A DNA stretch of 64,000 bases from Cordilura impudica (taxonomy: Eukaryota > Arthropoda > Insecta > Diptera > Scathophagidae), in NCBI GenBank assembly GCA_963682025.1, contig OY821519.1:157555178-157619177 (forward strand), read 5' to 3'. Position 1 is the first letter of the stretch. The number at the start of each line of letters is the position of its first letter. The translations under genes and the position numbers were made by a program. Positions 23,090-35,023 of this stretch are shown here, in pieces. The notes beneath the pieces were generated by a model. It made no database searches and was not told the origin of the DNA. It worked only from the letters and a program-made list of their open reading frames with translations.

Positions 23090-23965
23090 TTTTTTTTTAT
23101 ACCCTCCACTCCAGTGTGCAGAGGGTATATATAAGTTTGTCTTTCCGTTTGTAATAATTAGAAAAAAATTTTGGACCCCATAAAATATATATATTTGTGA
23201 TCCTTATAATAACCGGAGTTGATATAGCGATGTCCGTCTGTGGAAATCACGATGGGCCCGAGATTTCAATGAAGAACTAAAAAAAGTCTTGAAAAAATAT
23301 AATTTTCTATGTTGTTCTTGTCACGATCACGCCATCAATAGGAAAGCTAGGGTGATCATTTTTAGTGAGTATGATTCACCAAATTCATGGATTTCTATTT
23401 CAAAAATCATTAAAATCGGTGGAACAGGTCCAGGGAAATCTCTGAAAAAGTAAAAAAAAATTAAAAACATGATGTTTCTATATTGTTCTTGTTGTTATTC
23501 TAAATGTTGCATTGTTGTCATAGCTAGACTTGTTGTTTTTGTGGTCGTTGTGGTAATAATATAATAAAAACAAACCCATTGTATATTTTTTATCAGCTCT
23601 GGTAGAAAAATTTAAAAGTTTCCATTGTTTTGGCATCACTAAATCATTTCTGTCATTGCCACGAGCCTGCCTGCAAAATTTCAGATCGATTGGGTCACGG
23701 GAAAGTGGTTAAAATCGATCCAAAATTTGTCCGACAAGCAGACACTACGAGTTAATATAAAGGGAGTAAAAATTCACCAACATCTAAAGCAAATAATGCT
23801 AAAATACGTAGTTCTTAATATAAAAAAACCATGTAAACTTAGCAAAAAAAAAAAATTATGTATTAATTTATTTAAAGAGAAAAACACAAAAATAACGTTT
23901 GATGTTGTATTTTTTGTGTGTAATATTTAAATATACGTACATACACATATTAAATAATACAAGCA
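23090..23965 (+). repeat. Dispersed repeat, left end module
   Basis: Starts with ataccctccactccagtg, which pairs with the nearby gagggtatat, followed by tttgtctttccgtttgt and a gcgatgtccgtctgtgg block. This end module is widespread in fly genomes as part of short interspersed repeats. A matching right-end module lies at 28455-28505, so a jockey LINE and other DNA may be nested within one copy. Inference only. Confidence 0.45.
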
Positions 23966-26445
23966 TCACTTGAATGCTAATGGCATTTCAAACTTTTCTA
24001 AATTAAAACAATTTGAGATACTAATTGAACGAGAAAATATTAAAATAGCGTCTTTGAATGAAACATTTTTTTCAGAAAATCATAAACCCTATTTTAAAAA
24101 TTATTATTTATATAGAAGTGACAGAACAGATGCAAGAGGAGGAGGAGTAGCTCTGTTAATTCATAAATCTGTCGCTCATAAAAACCTCTTTATATCAAAC
24201 ACATCATCAATCGAAAACATCTCAATTGAAGTTATTATAAATAATAGACCTATTGTTGTATCTTCGTTATATTCACCAAGATATACTCATAACTTCTGTG
24301 CTGATATCTTGAACCTAACACCTTCCACCAAAGAATATATAGTTTTTGATGACCTAAATGCCAAACATTGTTCTTGGAATTGCCGTTCAAATAATACTGC
24401 AGGAATTGCACTCAACAACCTACAGCAATCAAGCAATTTTTTCATTCACTACCCTAATAGTCCAACCCTATTCCCCCATCAACACAATCGCGAAGCATCC
24501 ACAGTCGATATTATTTTAAGCAATTCCGCTTTAGATATAGACGTAAAAACAATGGATTACGAAATACCATCAGACCATCGCCCCATTATATGTACACTTA
24601 AAAGATCAACGGCCTTGCAGGTTGACCTCAATTATTATGATTATAGTGCAACCAACTGGAACATTTTTATGAATTTTTTAGACAATAAAATCACGTTATA
24701 TTCTGATATATACAATACCAAGGAAGTTATTGATCAGGAAATCCAAAAATTTATAAATGTAGTTTTCGAAGCAAGGGATGTGTCCACACCTAAAATAACT
24801 CAACAAAATAATTACACATTACCAGAAAGTACTGTGAAATATATTAAACTAAGAAGAAGCTTTAAAAGAAAAAGCCAACGATCTTCAAATATAGCCGAGC
24901 AAACTTTTTATAATCAATGTACTAAGTTTCTAAGTAACATGATTGATAAAAGTATTAATTCGGAGCGCAATAAGAAATGGTCTCAATTATTATCCAATTT
25001 AAAACCAGGTGATAAATCATTTTGGAAAATAAGTAGGAACTTGCGAGGAAAAGGAAAAAATCAAATCGCTCACTTTAAAGTTGGAAATACAAAAATAACA
25101 TCTGATAAGGACAAGGCTGAAGTCCTGGCAAATACATTTGTCCAATCAAATAACCTCACTTCGAACTATAACCACTCGGCAGATACACTAATAAATACAA
25201 CAGTAAATAATTTTAAAAAGGAAAACCCCAGTTCTGAATCTGCAATTTATACATCTCTTGAAGAAGTAATGAATATTGTCTCATCAATAAAACCCTCAAA
25301 ATCCCCTGGTTTTGACAATGTTCCCAACCTGCTCTTAAAGAAACTACCACTTAAAGCTCTAAAATTACTGGTTATAATATTTAACAGCTGCATCAAACTC
25401 AACTATTTCCCAAACCATTTCAAAAATGCTAAGGTTATAGCCATAAACAAACCTAGTAAGCCAAAAAATAACCCAAACAGCTACAGACCTATTAGTCTAT
25501 TAAGTAACTTAGGTAAAATATTTGAAAAAATACTACATTCTCGTCTTAGTGAATTTGTAACGACCAATTCTATTGTTGCCAAAGAACAATTTGGATTTAA
25601 AAAAGGGCATAGCACTACGCACCAAATAAACAGAATCAAAAATCAAATAATCACAAATAAAAACAATAAACGTTCAACGGGTCTAATATTGTTAGATATT
25701 GAAAAAGCGTTTGACACCGTTTGGCATAATGGCCTAGTATTTAAACTTCTTGATGCAAATATACCAAAATATTTATGCAAACTTATTTCAGATTTCATTA
25801 ACGGCAGAAGCTTTAAAGTTGCGATTAATAATGAAACATCATCTCCAAAAACCATTACCACAGGGTTACCTCAAGGATCTGTCTTGTCGCCATTGCTTTA
25901 CTCGATATATACATCCGATTTTAAAGTCCCGAAATATATGAAAATTGCTTATTACGCAGATGATACTGCGTTAATTTCTTCAAACAAACTTACAAGTACA
26001 CTCCTGAAGAAAATGGAAAAGGGACTTGTAAATTGCAGTAAATATTTTCACAAATGGAAAATCAAAATTAATCCAAACAAGACCCAAGCAATAATTTTTC
26101 CATTTAACAAATCTCCCAAAAGACTGCCAAGACGTCATCTTCTTATTGGAAATAATACCATAAATGTACTTAACGAGGTCAAATATCTCGGAGTTGTCTT
26201 GGACAAAAAGCTTACATTTAAACAACATATTATGGCTACGTGTCAAAAAGCTATAAAATCATTTAAAGCATTATGGCCACTACTAAACAGAAGGTCATTT
26301 CTAAACCCCAAAAACAAAAATCTACTCTTCAAAAGTGTTATAAGGCCGATATTAACATACGCGTGACCTATTTGGAGTGACGCTGCCAACTGCCACCTAA
26401 AACGCTTACAAATTATACAAAACAAATTATACAAAACAATTCTGC
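23965..26445 (+). mobile_element. Jockey-clade LINE, truncated at both ends
   Basis: Contains most of ORF2 (endonuclease and RT) and nothing recognisable of ORF1 or the 3' UTR. It is the least damaged LINE ORF2 of its family in the window. A truncated relative is at 18453-18835. Confidence 0.9.
23970..26440 (+). pseudogene. Jockey-type ORF2: endonuclease and RT
   Basis: The frame opens within NANGISNFSKLKQFEIL, the usual N-terminus of jockey endonucleases, so the start codon has been lost. Endonuclease motifs: ASLNETFFSE, VFDDLNAKHCSWNC (GD to DD change) and SDHRPIICTL. RT motifs: KSPGFDNVPNLLLKKLP, YRPISLLSNLGKIFEKI, LLDIEKAFDTVWHNGL, GLPQGSVLSPLLYSIYTSDF and catalytic YADD. A TGA at 26364-26366 interrupts the ILTYA(C)PIWS block. 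Reading resumes as PIWSDAANCHLKRLQIIQNK and similarity ends at about 26440. About 798 codons remain open. Confidence 0.88.
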
Positions 26446-28454
26446 AATATTTTGTTGTGGGGAAAATACATTTCTTTTGCATTAACAGAGTGTCACTTAA
26501 TTTTGCTCAGCGTGACTATGCGACAGTAGATGGCGCCACAATTTTTGTTCTAATTAGCTTTGCAATACATAGTTATTTCTATTTTAACATGAATGTCAAT
26601 ATTGTCAACTAGATATCATACAGAACAATGTTAAGAGTATACACGGGCTGGTCTTTTGTTTCATACGTTTTTTCATTATTCTTTTACAAATATGAACATA
26701 AGTTTGGCATGTTAACTTTTTGTTGTCTTTATAAAATAGAGTTACCGAGTTCATCAATGAGTTTTTTGCTTTCAAAACAGTTCTACATAGTTATATAGAA
26801 CTATTATTCTGCTTTACCTACAAAATATCTTATTGCGATTACATCTTATTTTCAAAAATTGTTTATAATTACTAAAGCATTATTATTCACATAAATACAA
26901 AATTGCACTTTTTAAATTTTCCATTCAAATTTAAGAAAATATCAATTCTAAAAACTGGAATTAAAATTTCCAATTATAAATTAGAAAATATTAATTGAAT
27001 TTCAGAAAATCATATCAATACGTCGGAAATAATAATTTTAAATTTAGAAGACATCAATTGCATCTTTCATATATAAATTTTATTCGTTAAACACAAATTG
27101 AAATTCCAAAAAAAAAACACCAAATACGTTTACATTTAAAAATGTTTACATTTAAAAAAAATATTGCCATTCAGGAGAAATTAATAAATTTTCAGTACCG
27201 CGATTCAGTAACATCTTTTAACGATAGTCGAATCGTTAAAAAAAGAAAATTGCAAAATTATCAGTAAAATTTTTAAACGATATTCGCTATTGTTAAAGTC
27301 AGCTGTTGTTGTTATCTAAACGACAACCATTTTTGTGTTGTTTATTCAATCGATAAAAACTTAAATTTTTAGGTTGAAATGTCGTCATACATAAATAAAA
27401 ATCATAAAATAGTGAAAATATTTTACATTTATTAAAAAAACTTTTTTTATAATAAATAATAATAATAAAATTAAATAGCATATTCAATTCATTATTTCAT
27501 TTTCAAATAAATAAACAGGAATATTAGTAAACAAAATAAAGATATTAAACATAAACATAAAATCATCCTGTCAAACACGAAGTAATTTTTTTTTCTATTC
27601 TTTGTGTTTTTCGCTTATTTTGACAGAGATGCCACTCGTTTACAATTTAAATAAATTGAAAAATAGATTTGTCGACTGTCGTTAAGATGTATGTACTTAG
27701 TGAGTCACTTAATCCTTAGTGCAAACAACAATAGCTGTCGATACATTTTGCGATTGTCGGATCGTTGAAATTTACAGAATCGCACTACAGAAAAAATTAA
27801 TTTAAATTCAATGAATTTTAGAAAACCTTAAATGATATTTAAGAATTGCTAACATAAAAATTGTTACATAAATAAACGCAATTTGATGAGAATGTTATTT
27901 ATATATAAATTTTCACAATTTTTTTTTGATGAAAATTTGAAGTTTTTCAGAAAATAAAGATAACAAATTATTTTATTTAAAATGTTTGGGACTTTTGTTT
28001 TTTTGCGTTTGGCATCCCTAATTTGATTATTTATTATTATAAATTTATTCTCTATGTTTTCAAAATATGGCAATTCATTGGCCACAATGAAGAAATATTT
28101 GGGCAGTTAAAAGAAACTATACAGCCATCTCCAATTAGCATGATTTAATGCATATAGCCACCCAACACAACCATTACCTTTGCAATGGAGATTAGGGCGA
28201 GCTATTTAATTAGCAAAAACTAAATTAAACGAGAAGTTATGTCATATAACGGGAAACGCATGTATAAAGGTATATAACCTAAATGCATGGCGATCAGCAA
28301 CCACGATGACCAAAAAGCAAACACCGAAATAAATCCGAAATAATAGAAAAGACGAAAACCAACCCAAAGAATTTTCTGAAATAATTTGGTATTAAGTTTA
28401 ACAAATTGTTTACTTTTTCCAATATTTTGTTTACATTTATTATCAATACTCAAA
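26446..28454. other. Unassigned AT-rich DNA, about 2 kb
   Basis: Very AT-rich, with no ORF, TIR or known domain that I can support. A short palindromic motif around ttaacgatagtcgaatcgtta is at about 27217. Confidence 0.45.
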
Positions 28455-28505
28455 CCGAGGTGGAGGGTATCAAAGATTCGGCTCAGCCGAATTTAACACT
28501 TGTTT
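28455..28505 (+). repeat. Dispersed repeat, right end module
   Basis: Contains aggtggagggtatcaaagat, then the palindrome ttcggctcagccgaa and acacttgtttta. A second, shorter copy is at 51197-51245. Confidence 0.6.
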
Positions 28506-28570
28506 TATTTTTTTTTTTAACAATTTTAAAACAACATAACAATATTAATAAAAGAAAAGTACAAACTAGG

Positions 28571-28765
28571 TGTTACAAGAAATAAATTTTAAGTTTAGAG
28601 TTCGCGTTGATTTGCATAGCGGAAATAAGTCTTGCACTATTTTCACAGCTCGTTCGGCACATATGTTGCTGCGCTGCTGTCTATTAATTGCAGACGGTTC
28701 TTGCACCCAGTGCCGTAAAAAACATTCTTGAGCCTTCCTAAATGGTGTAAGAGAGTTTTTTAATG
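28571..28765 (-). pseudogene. Unidentified coding relic
   Basis: An open minus-strand frame reads NSLTPFRKAQECFLRHWVQE, then SNICAERAVKIVQDLFPL. It looks like the decayed C-terminal end of a protein rather than random AT-rich DNA, because codon composition and Cys/Trp spacing differ from the surroundings. I do not recognise the family. Confidence 0.3.
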
Positions 28766-28995
28766 ATGAAAAGTTATTTGTACGGTTAAGTTATTTCTCG
28801 ACATTTTACCAAACTCTTGGTCCAGACTTTGGAATTTTTTTCAACAGCGATTTTACTTTTTTAAATTTCATTTTAGTTTTAAAAATATATATGGGAAATA
28901 ATCAATAACAATAAAAATTAAACATTCCCGTTAAGGTGCTATTCAAGGTTCAGAAAATACACACATGAAACACACAATGTTCTGTTCAAAAGCAG

Positions 28996-29399
28996 CCAAC
29001 ACATATCTTTATTTTCATATCAATTATGTGCGTTTCTAAATTTTCTACGGTGCCCAACACAACCATGACTGTGTTCGTTTTAATATTTCGTTATTTACAC
29101 GAACATTTTTGTATCACATACTTTTTGTTTCAATCACACATAAAGCACACATTTTTTAGTGTTGCTTTATTTGAAGTTCATGTTCTGGTACGTGTACTGA
29201 AAAAAAACACAGAACAGAACAGAACATACGATTCAAAAATGTGTGCTTTATGTGTGATTGAAACAAAAAGTATGTGATACAAAAATGTTCGTGTAAATAA
29301 CGAAATATTAAAACGAACACAGTAATGGTTGTGTTGGGCACCGAAGAAAATTTAAAAACAAACATAATTGGTATGAAAATAAAAATATGTGTGTGTTGG
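28996..29399. repeat. Foldback element with 160-bp arms
   Basis: Arms 28996-29157 and 29235-29399 are near-perfect inverted copies around a spacer of about 77 bp. The same peptide-like reading (PNTT, TVFVLIFRYLHEHFCI) appears on both strands for that reason and is not coding. RNA from either strand could fold into a long hairpin. Confidence 0.9.
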
Positions 29400-29468
29400 T
29401 CTAAGTTATGTTTGTTTACATATATGTACGAGTTTTTTATTCAGTGTGTGTTTTTTTTCTGAACTCTG

Positions 29469-29957
29469 GTGCTATTACACGAAGTGTTTTTTACATATGT
29501 ACTGTCACTTTTTTTATCCATATGAAATTCCTCATGTCTGTCAAAATTGTCTTTTACATACGATTCATAATTTTTGCTATCACACGTGCGTATGTATTTC
29601 CGTATGACATAACCTCTAAATGTAAACAACAGCTGATTTCATTTGTGAATTTACAAAAATTTGTTGTTAAAAAAAAGGTTATATATTTTTTAATTGTTAA
29701 TTAATACTAAACAATTTATTTTTCTTTCAATATTAATCTTTAAAATTTACTCTGTTTTTCTTTCGCCACAAGCAGTGTTGTATTTTCATTTGTTTGTCAT
29801 GCAAAAATAGAACCTGTTCTAATTGAAAAATGTACATGTGACTTTCCTCATGTATTGTACATAAACAATGTTTCGTATGTATCACACGATGTGTACAACT
29901 TTTGTTGTGGGAAAATTTGACAGCACATATGTAAAAAACACATCATGTAATAGCATC
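29469..29957. repeat. Second inverted-repeat element
   Basis: Imperfect inverted arms at 29469-29515 and 29912-29957 share gtgctattacacgaagtgtt-like sequence and the core ttttttacatatgt. The interior is non-coding. It is adjacent to the foldback at 28996-29399. Confidence 0.65.
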
Positions 29958-30579
29958 TTTAGATGACGTAGAATGGGCATTTTAAGGGTTACCAAGTACG
30001 TTTCATTTATGAAAATTGTAAAATCTTGCGAAAAATCTATGTATTATGTGACAGTTGGCAACCCTGCAATTCAACAGTTTGCACTGAAAAAAATCCTAAT
30101 TCCAAACTTCATCGCATTTGGTGCGGAACCTTTTTTAACATCTGAAAGAAATTCTATGCGAAGGTTGAACATATTACTAGCTAATTCAAATAAAAATATT
30201 TTAAAATTTGCTTATTTTTAATATTAATAATTTTTAGCCAAGAATCATGTGATTTTTTTCGAATTATCATATAACTTCTAAGGTCTCAAAACATTCTAGG
30301 GAACAAACTTTGGGCATTATAACGCCGCACAGTGAGACAGCCCTATAGTAAACCGCGGCAAAAAATGGTTTTTGGCGTGTCGTCCAATTTGGATGAAATT
30401 TTCATAGTATATTAACAGATATATGAGTAACAATTCCCTGAAATTTCAGCCTCATAACTTCATTACTTTTTGGTCTACAGCAAGTCAAAGTTGAGGTATG
30501 CCAACGCGCTTGAAATATGTTAGTTCAATATGTAATATTCAAAAGCTTATTAATAAAAAAAAATACATCATTCATTGTC
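29958..30579. other. Unassigned intronic DNA
   Basis: About 620 bp between the inverted repeats and the LINE 5' end. The 82-codon ORF at 29973-30221 has no recognisable features. The 30315-30500 part reads like non-coding transposon-end sequence but I could not find its partner. Confidence 0.35.
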
Positions 30580-30767
30580 AGGCAGTTGCCAAGTAAAGAT
30601 CTCTTTTACTCTCACGGTTGCTGTGCTTTACATCAATAACAAAAAACTTTAGTGCGTGTTTTTCAATCTTCTTTCTTTTTTACTTTTTGGTTAAATTTTT
30701 AAAGACTTTCTTACTAATCGGAGTTTTAAACATAATTGTTTACAAATACAAATATTAATAATTTATA

Positions 30768-32164
30768 ATGAACGGGGTAGATCCCCCGTTCCACAATAGA
30801 TTCAGGACCTTGATCCCACATTGGACAAACCACCTAAAACATCCAAGCGATACCGCATGGATGAATTTGTAGATCTGCCACAGTCATCTATAAATTCTGA
30901 GGATCACATAACACGTTATCTGGTTGCTTCTACACTACCCAACAATGAAGGCAAAGAAAACACACATAAGCCTTTATCTTCTCACAACATCTTCCAAATT
31001 GAAAAAGGCCTTAATTACATCAGCAAAGATTATCTTGAAGTGAAAGAGATGAGAAGCGGGGATTTAATGATAAAAACACCAAACTTAAAGACAGCGCTTA
31101 AATTTGTTAATGCCAAACATATTGATGTCGTTGCTGTTAAAATTGAGTTTCACAAGTCTCTTAACACATCTCAGGGAAGAAGTTTTTCCAGAAAAATCAT
31201 AGATATTTCAGAGAAAGAACTATTGCAGGCTTTATCACCTCAAAAAGTCGTTGACATCCAAAAAATTACCAAACTTGTAAATGGTGAACGTGTTCCTACT
31301 GGGGCAGCAGTTGTCACATTTGACTTAATCCGTCGTCCCGAAACATTGAAATTGGGGTGGGAAAGAGTTCGTGTTGATGAACACATTTCCAATCCAATGA
31401 GATGTTCCAATTGCCAAAAACTTGGCCATACTAAGAAATTTTGCAAAAGAGTTGAAATGTGTAAAATATGCGGATATTTATCCCCACATGAGAACTGCAC
31501 AAGAATTTTTTGTCTTAATTGTGAAGTTGACACTCACCCCTCAAACGACTCTAACTGCCCCAGTTTTTTAAAACATAAGTCAATAAATAAAATAAAAGCA
31601 GATCGCAGGTGCACTGCACGTGATGCTTGGAAAATATACAATGACAATCCTTCTATGCATACTATCCAGCCTTTTAAAAAAAAAACTCAAACTTACGCAG
31701 AAACCTTACGTAATGAAAACGTGATTACTTATCAAAACGCCGGCTTAGATGATAAACAGAAAAATCTTACGACGAATGATCAAAACAAAACCCCCAAATT
31801 AAACCTAAATTCAAACACTACAACAACAACAACACAAATTACTAAAATACCAGAAACAACAGCTAAATTTACTAAAAACAATACACACACCACCCCAACA
31901 ACACAAATTACAAAATTCAATATATCAAATTTAACAACCAGAAATCTACCAACATTAACCCCAAAACATCAACAACAAGATACTGAACCTCGAACGGATG
32001 AAGCAGTCATCTTAGCAAATATTGACCTAACTACTAATAATGATGACCAAGAAATGACAGTTTGTTATGTTACAAATAATAATAGTTATAGCAGGCAGTC
32101 TGACTCAACAACAAACATTTTAAATAATAGTGGATCTTCCGACATGGAAGACCGCACTATGTGA
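30768..32164 (+). pseudogene. I-like LINE ORF1 (gag-like), copy 2
   Basis: The N-terminus MNGVDPPFHNRFRTLIP starts at 30768 and, after a frameshift at about 30815, continues as DKPPKTSKRYRMDEFVDLP to 32164, about 465 residues in total. A conserved central domain (SHNIFQIEKGLNYIS ... RPETLKLGWERV) precedes three zinc knuckles: CSNCQKLGHTKKFC, CKICGYLSPHENC and CLNCEVDTHPSNDSNC. A Thr/Asn-rich tail follows. This layout matches I-factor-type ORF1 nucleic-acid-binding proteins. Apart from the N-terminal frameshift it is open. Confidence 0.85.
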
Positions 32165-32191
32165 TTTTTGTTTTTCTTTTAATATTTTAAT

Positions 32192-34882
32192 ATGGATATC
32201 GTTTGGAACATTAATATATTACAGTGGAATATACAAAGTTTTTTCACCCACAAATACGCCCTAGAAGTTATAGTTGCCAAACATAAGCCAAATATAATCG
32301 CTCTACAGGAAACACACATCATCAACAGGAACCTTAATTTGCTTCACCTCCCCGGCTATAAAATCTTTCACCACAATAAGGATTACAACTATGCAAAAGC
32401 AGGAATAGCATTGTTAATCCTAAAATCCATTAATGTTACCCAACATAACAAATCATATGGTGACCTTCTTTTTCAAACAGTCACAATGAAAGGTATTAAA
32501 TATTTACATGTCACAAATATTTACAAAGAGGGTGATATTTCACTCACTGTGAGCAACGTTAATTCCATCAACACCTCTACAAACGGATACCACCTAGTAA
32601 TCGGTGATTTTAACTCGACAAATCCACTGTGGGGTTCAAATACCATATCACCGAGCGGTTCAATATGGGAAAAATTTGCAGATGATCGCAATCTAGTAAT
32701 TTTAAATAATGGTTCACCTACCTTACTAAACACAAGGCATACACTCACTACAGTTGACGTATCAATGGCTAGCATAGACCTTGCGCCAAGTTTATGTTGG
32801 ACAACGTTGACACTACCAGAAGTTGGTGATCACTTCCCTATTATTATTAAAAACAATATTACCACTTTCAAAAAACAATTTACTCCTTTGTTTCGCGTTA
32901 AACATGCTAATTGGACTAAGTTTAAAGAGAAGGTTACTATTTCTCTAGAAGATTTTGAAGAATCCTCCAATATGAACAGGGAAGCAGCTCAACTTAAGAG
33001 AATACTACGAAAACCTGCCAATGAATCCATCCCTATCTCTAGAAAACCAAATGACAAAAATTCGGAAATAGCAAAACTAACTAGACTTAAACAAATTGCT
33101 TGGGCTACTTTTAGAAGAAATAGAAGTATAATAAATGGAATTAATTTTAGACAAGCTTGTGCTAAAGTCAAACGGGAATGTAGAATTGCAAAAAGTCTCA
33201 CATGGAAAAACTTTTTAAACAGCTTAAACCCAATGATGGATAGTAAGGCATTATGGACTAAAATCAAAAACATCAGATCAGAGAGATTATCTAATTTCCC
33301 AACTATATATATTAGAGACACCGTTGTACAGCACCCCAAAAATATTGCTAACGAATTTGCAGAGCACTGGTCGTCAATTAGTTCAGATAGTATGTTAAAA
33401 CCCGAAATCCTGGAAGAAAAAAGAAATACCCAATTTAATCACACAGTGGCGAATGAACTTACATCTGAATTGGATTCAATTCTCATGAATGCGAAAGGCA
33501 CTACGCCTTCCATTGACAAAATAACATACACCATGATAAAATTTTCCCCAACAATATTTAAAAATCGATTATGTAAATTGTATAGCAAAATTTTAAATAC
33601 TGGTATATTTCCACATGACTGGAAGTTGGCAACTTTATCTCCAATACTCAAACCTGTCAAAAGTCCCAATCAACTAGAAGGATATCGACCCATCTCTCTC
33701 CTACCAGTTTTATCGAAAGTACTTGAGAAAATTATTGCTACGAGATTCTGGAAACTCACTAAACAACATTTTTCTCCGAATCAACATGCTTTCCTCCCTA
33801 AACATGGGGTCCATACCTTATTTCATCAACTGGAAGATCAACTGAAAAAAAACTTGGCCAAAAGAATACATAGTGCAGTGCTTTCTGAAGACATAGAGAA
33901 AGCTTTTGACCGTGTGGTATATACATTTATCCTTAGAGAATTAGAAGAATTGGGAATTCCAAAACAAACTCAAAAGCTCATTAAATCTTTTCTGTCTAAC
34001 CGGAAAGTAATCGTAAAAATTGACGGCTATTATTCTCAAGTGCACCCTATAGATAATGGAGTCCCTCAAGGATCACCTCTATCTGTCGTTTTGTTCGTCA
34101 TTTACATAAACTCTTTGGCCAAATCACTTGATAATCTAAATGTTGCTGATTACATTAGCATATACGCCGACAATATTATTGCGATTGCTGCTGGGACTCC
34201 TATAGATGTCAATAATAAAATAAAAAGTATAAACGTCACAGTTCAACAATGGGCTACTTCTAGGGGCGCTACTATTCCAGTAAACAAAGCGGAAATTCTG
34301 CATGTTTGTAGAAAAAAAAACTGTTGTCCTCCTCCAATTATTATTGATGGCTCACAACTTCAATACAAAAAGAGAATGAGAATTTTGGGGATTATTTTTA
34401 CAAAAAATCTCCTTTGGAACGAACACATCAAAAGATTAATTGCAAAGATGAGCAAAATAAATAATTTGCTAAAACTAATCTGTTCTAGGAAAAAAGGCCC
34501 ACATATAGAAACAGGTATAGATATCTGTAAAGCACTTGTTTACGATCTAATTCAACATGGAATTACAGTATATGGATGGACCTCGAAACAGAACATAAAT
34601 AAGTTGAATGCTTCTATTAACAACTGCTTCCGAACAGCCTCTGGCTTATTGCGCACAACACCTATTGAGGCCCTCAGAATTGAAACCAGATCTGCTGATT
34701 TTCGAACAACATTAGAAAAGATTGCTGTTAACCTTTCATCACGGTCAATCACCGACCCGGAAAAGGGCCTACACCGTAACTTTTGGCATTACTTAAACTT
34801 ATCGTCATACAAGTATAAATGCTCCGTCAATAGTATAATTCTATTTCTAAAAAAGAATCACATACCTATCCCACATACCTGA
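32192..34882 (+). pseudogene. I-like LINE ORF2: endonuclease and RT, copy 2
   Basis: Starts MDIVWNINILQWNIQSFFTH, 28 bp after ORF1. Endonuclease motifs: LQETHIIN, IGDFNSTNPLWGS and GDHFPIII. RT motifs: SIDKITYTMIKFSP, YRPISLLPVLSKVLEKI, SEDIEKAFDRVVYT and GVPQGSPLSVVLFVIYINSL. The catalytic box is YADN instead of YADD. The 896-codon frame ends at 34882 by a one-base shift near 34875. The true continuation reads PEHIISRKITVSVDAELAVF up to DLLLYT at the insertion at 35024. The product would otherwise cut target DNA and prime reverse transcription on it. Confidence 0.88.
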
Positions 34883-35023
34883 ACATATAATATCGCGAAA
34901 AATTACAGTTAGTGTTGATGCTGAACTTGCTGTGTTTAACAAAACTAAAACCAGTTCGATTTGTTTTAAAACTATGTTCGCCGAAAAGAAAGCAAAAATT
35001 TCACCTGATCTTTTGCTATACAC
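34883..35023 (+). pseudogene. ORF2 linker to RNase H, copy 2
   Basis: Reads SVDAELAVFNKTKTSSICFK, then AEKKAKISPDLLLYT. The last residues duplicate the start of YTDGS at 36771 because ctatacac is the target duplication. Confidence 0.75.

Noticed and set aside
29026..29365. Two similar small ORFs on opposite strands
   Set aside because: They are the two arms of one inverted repeat, so the apparent conservation is not coding.
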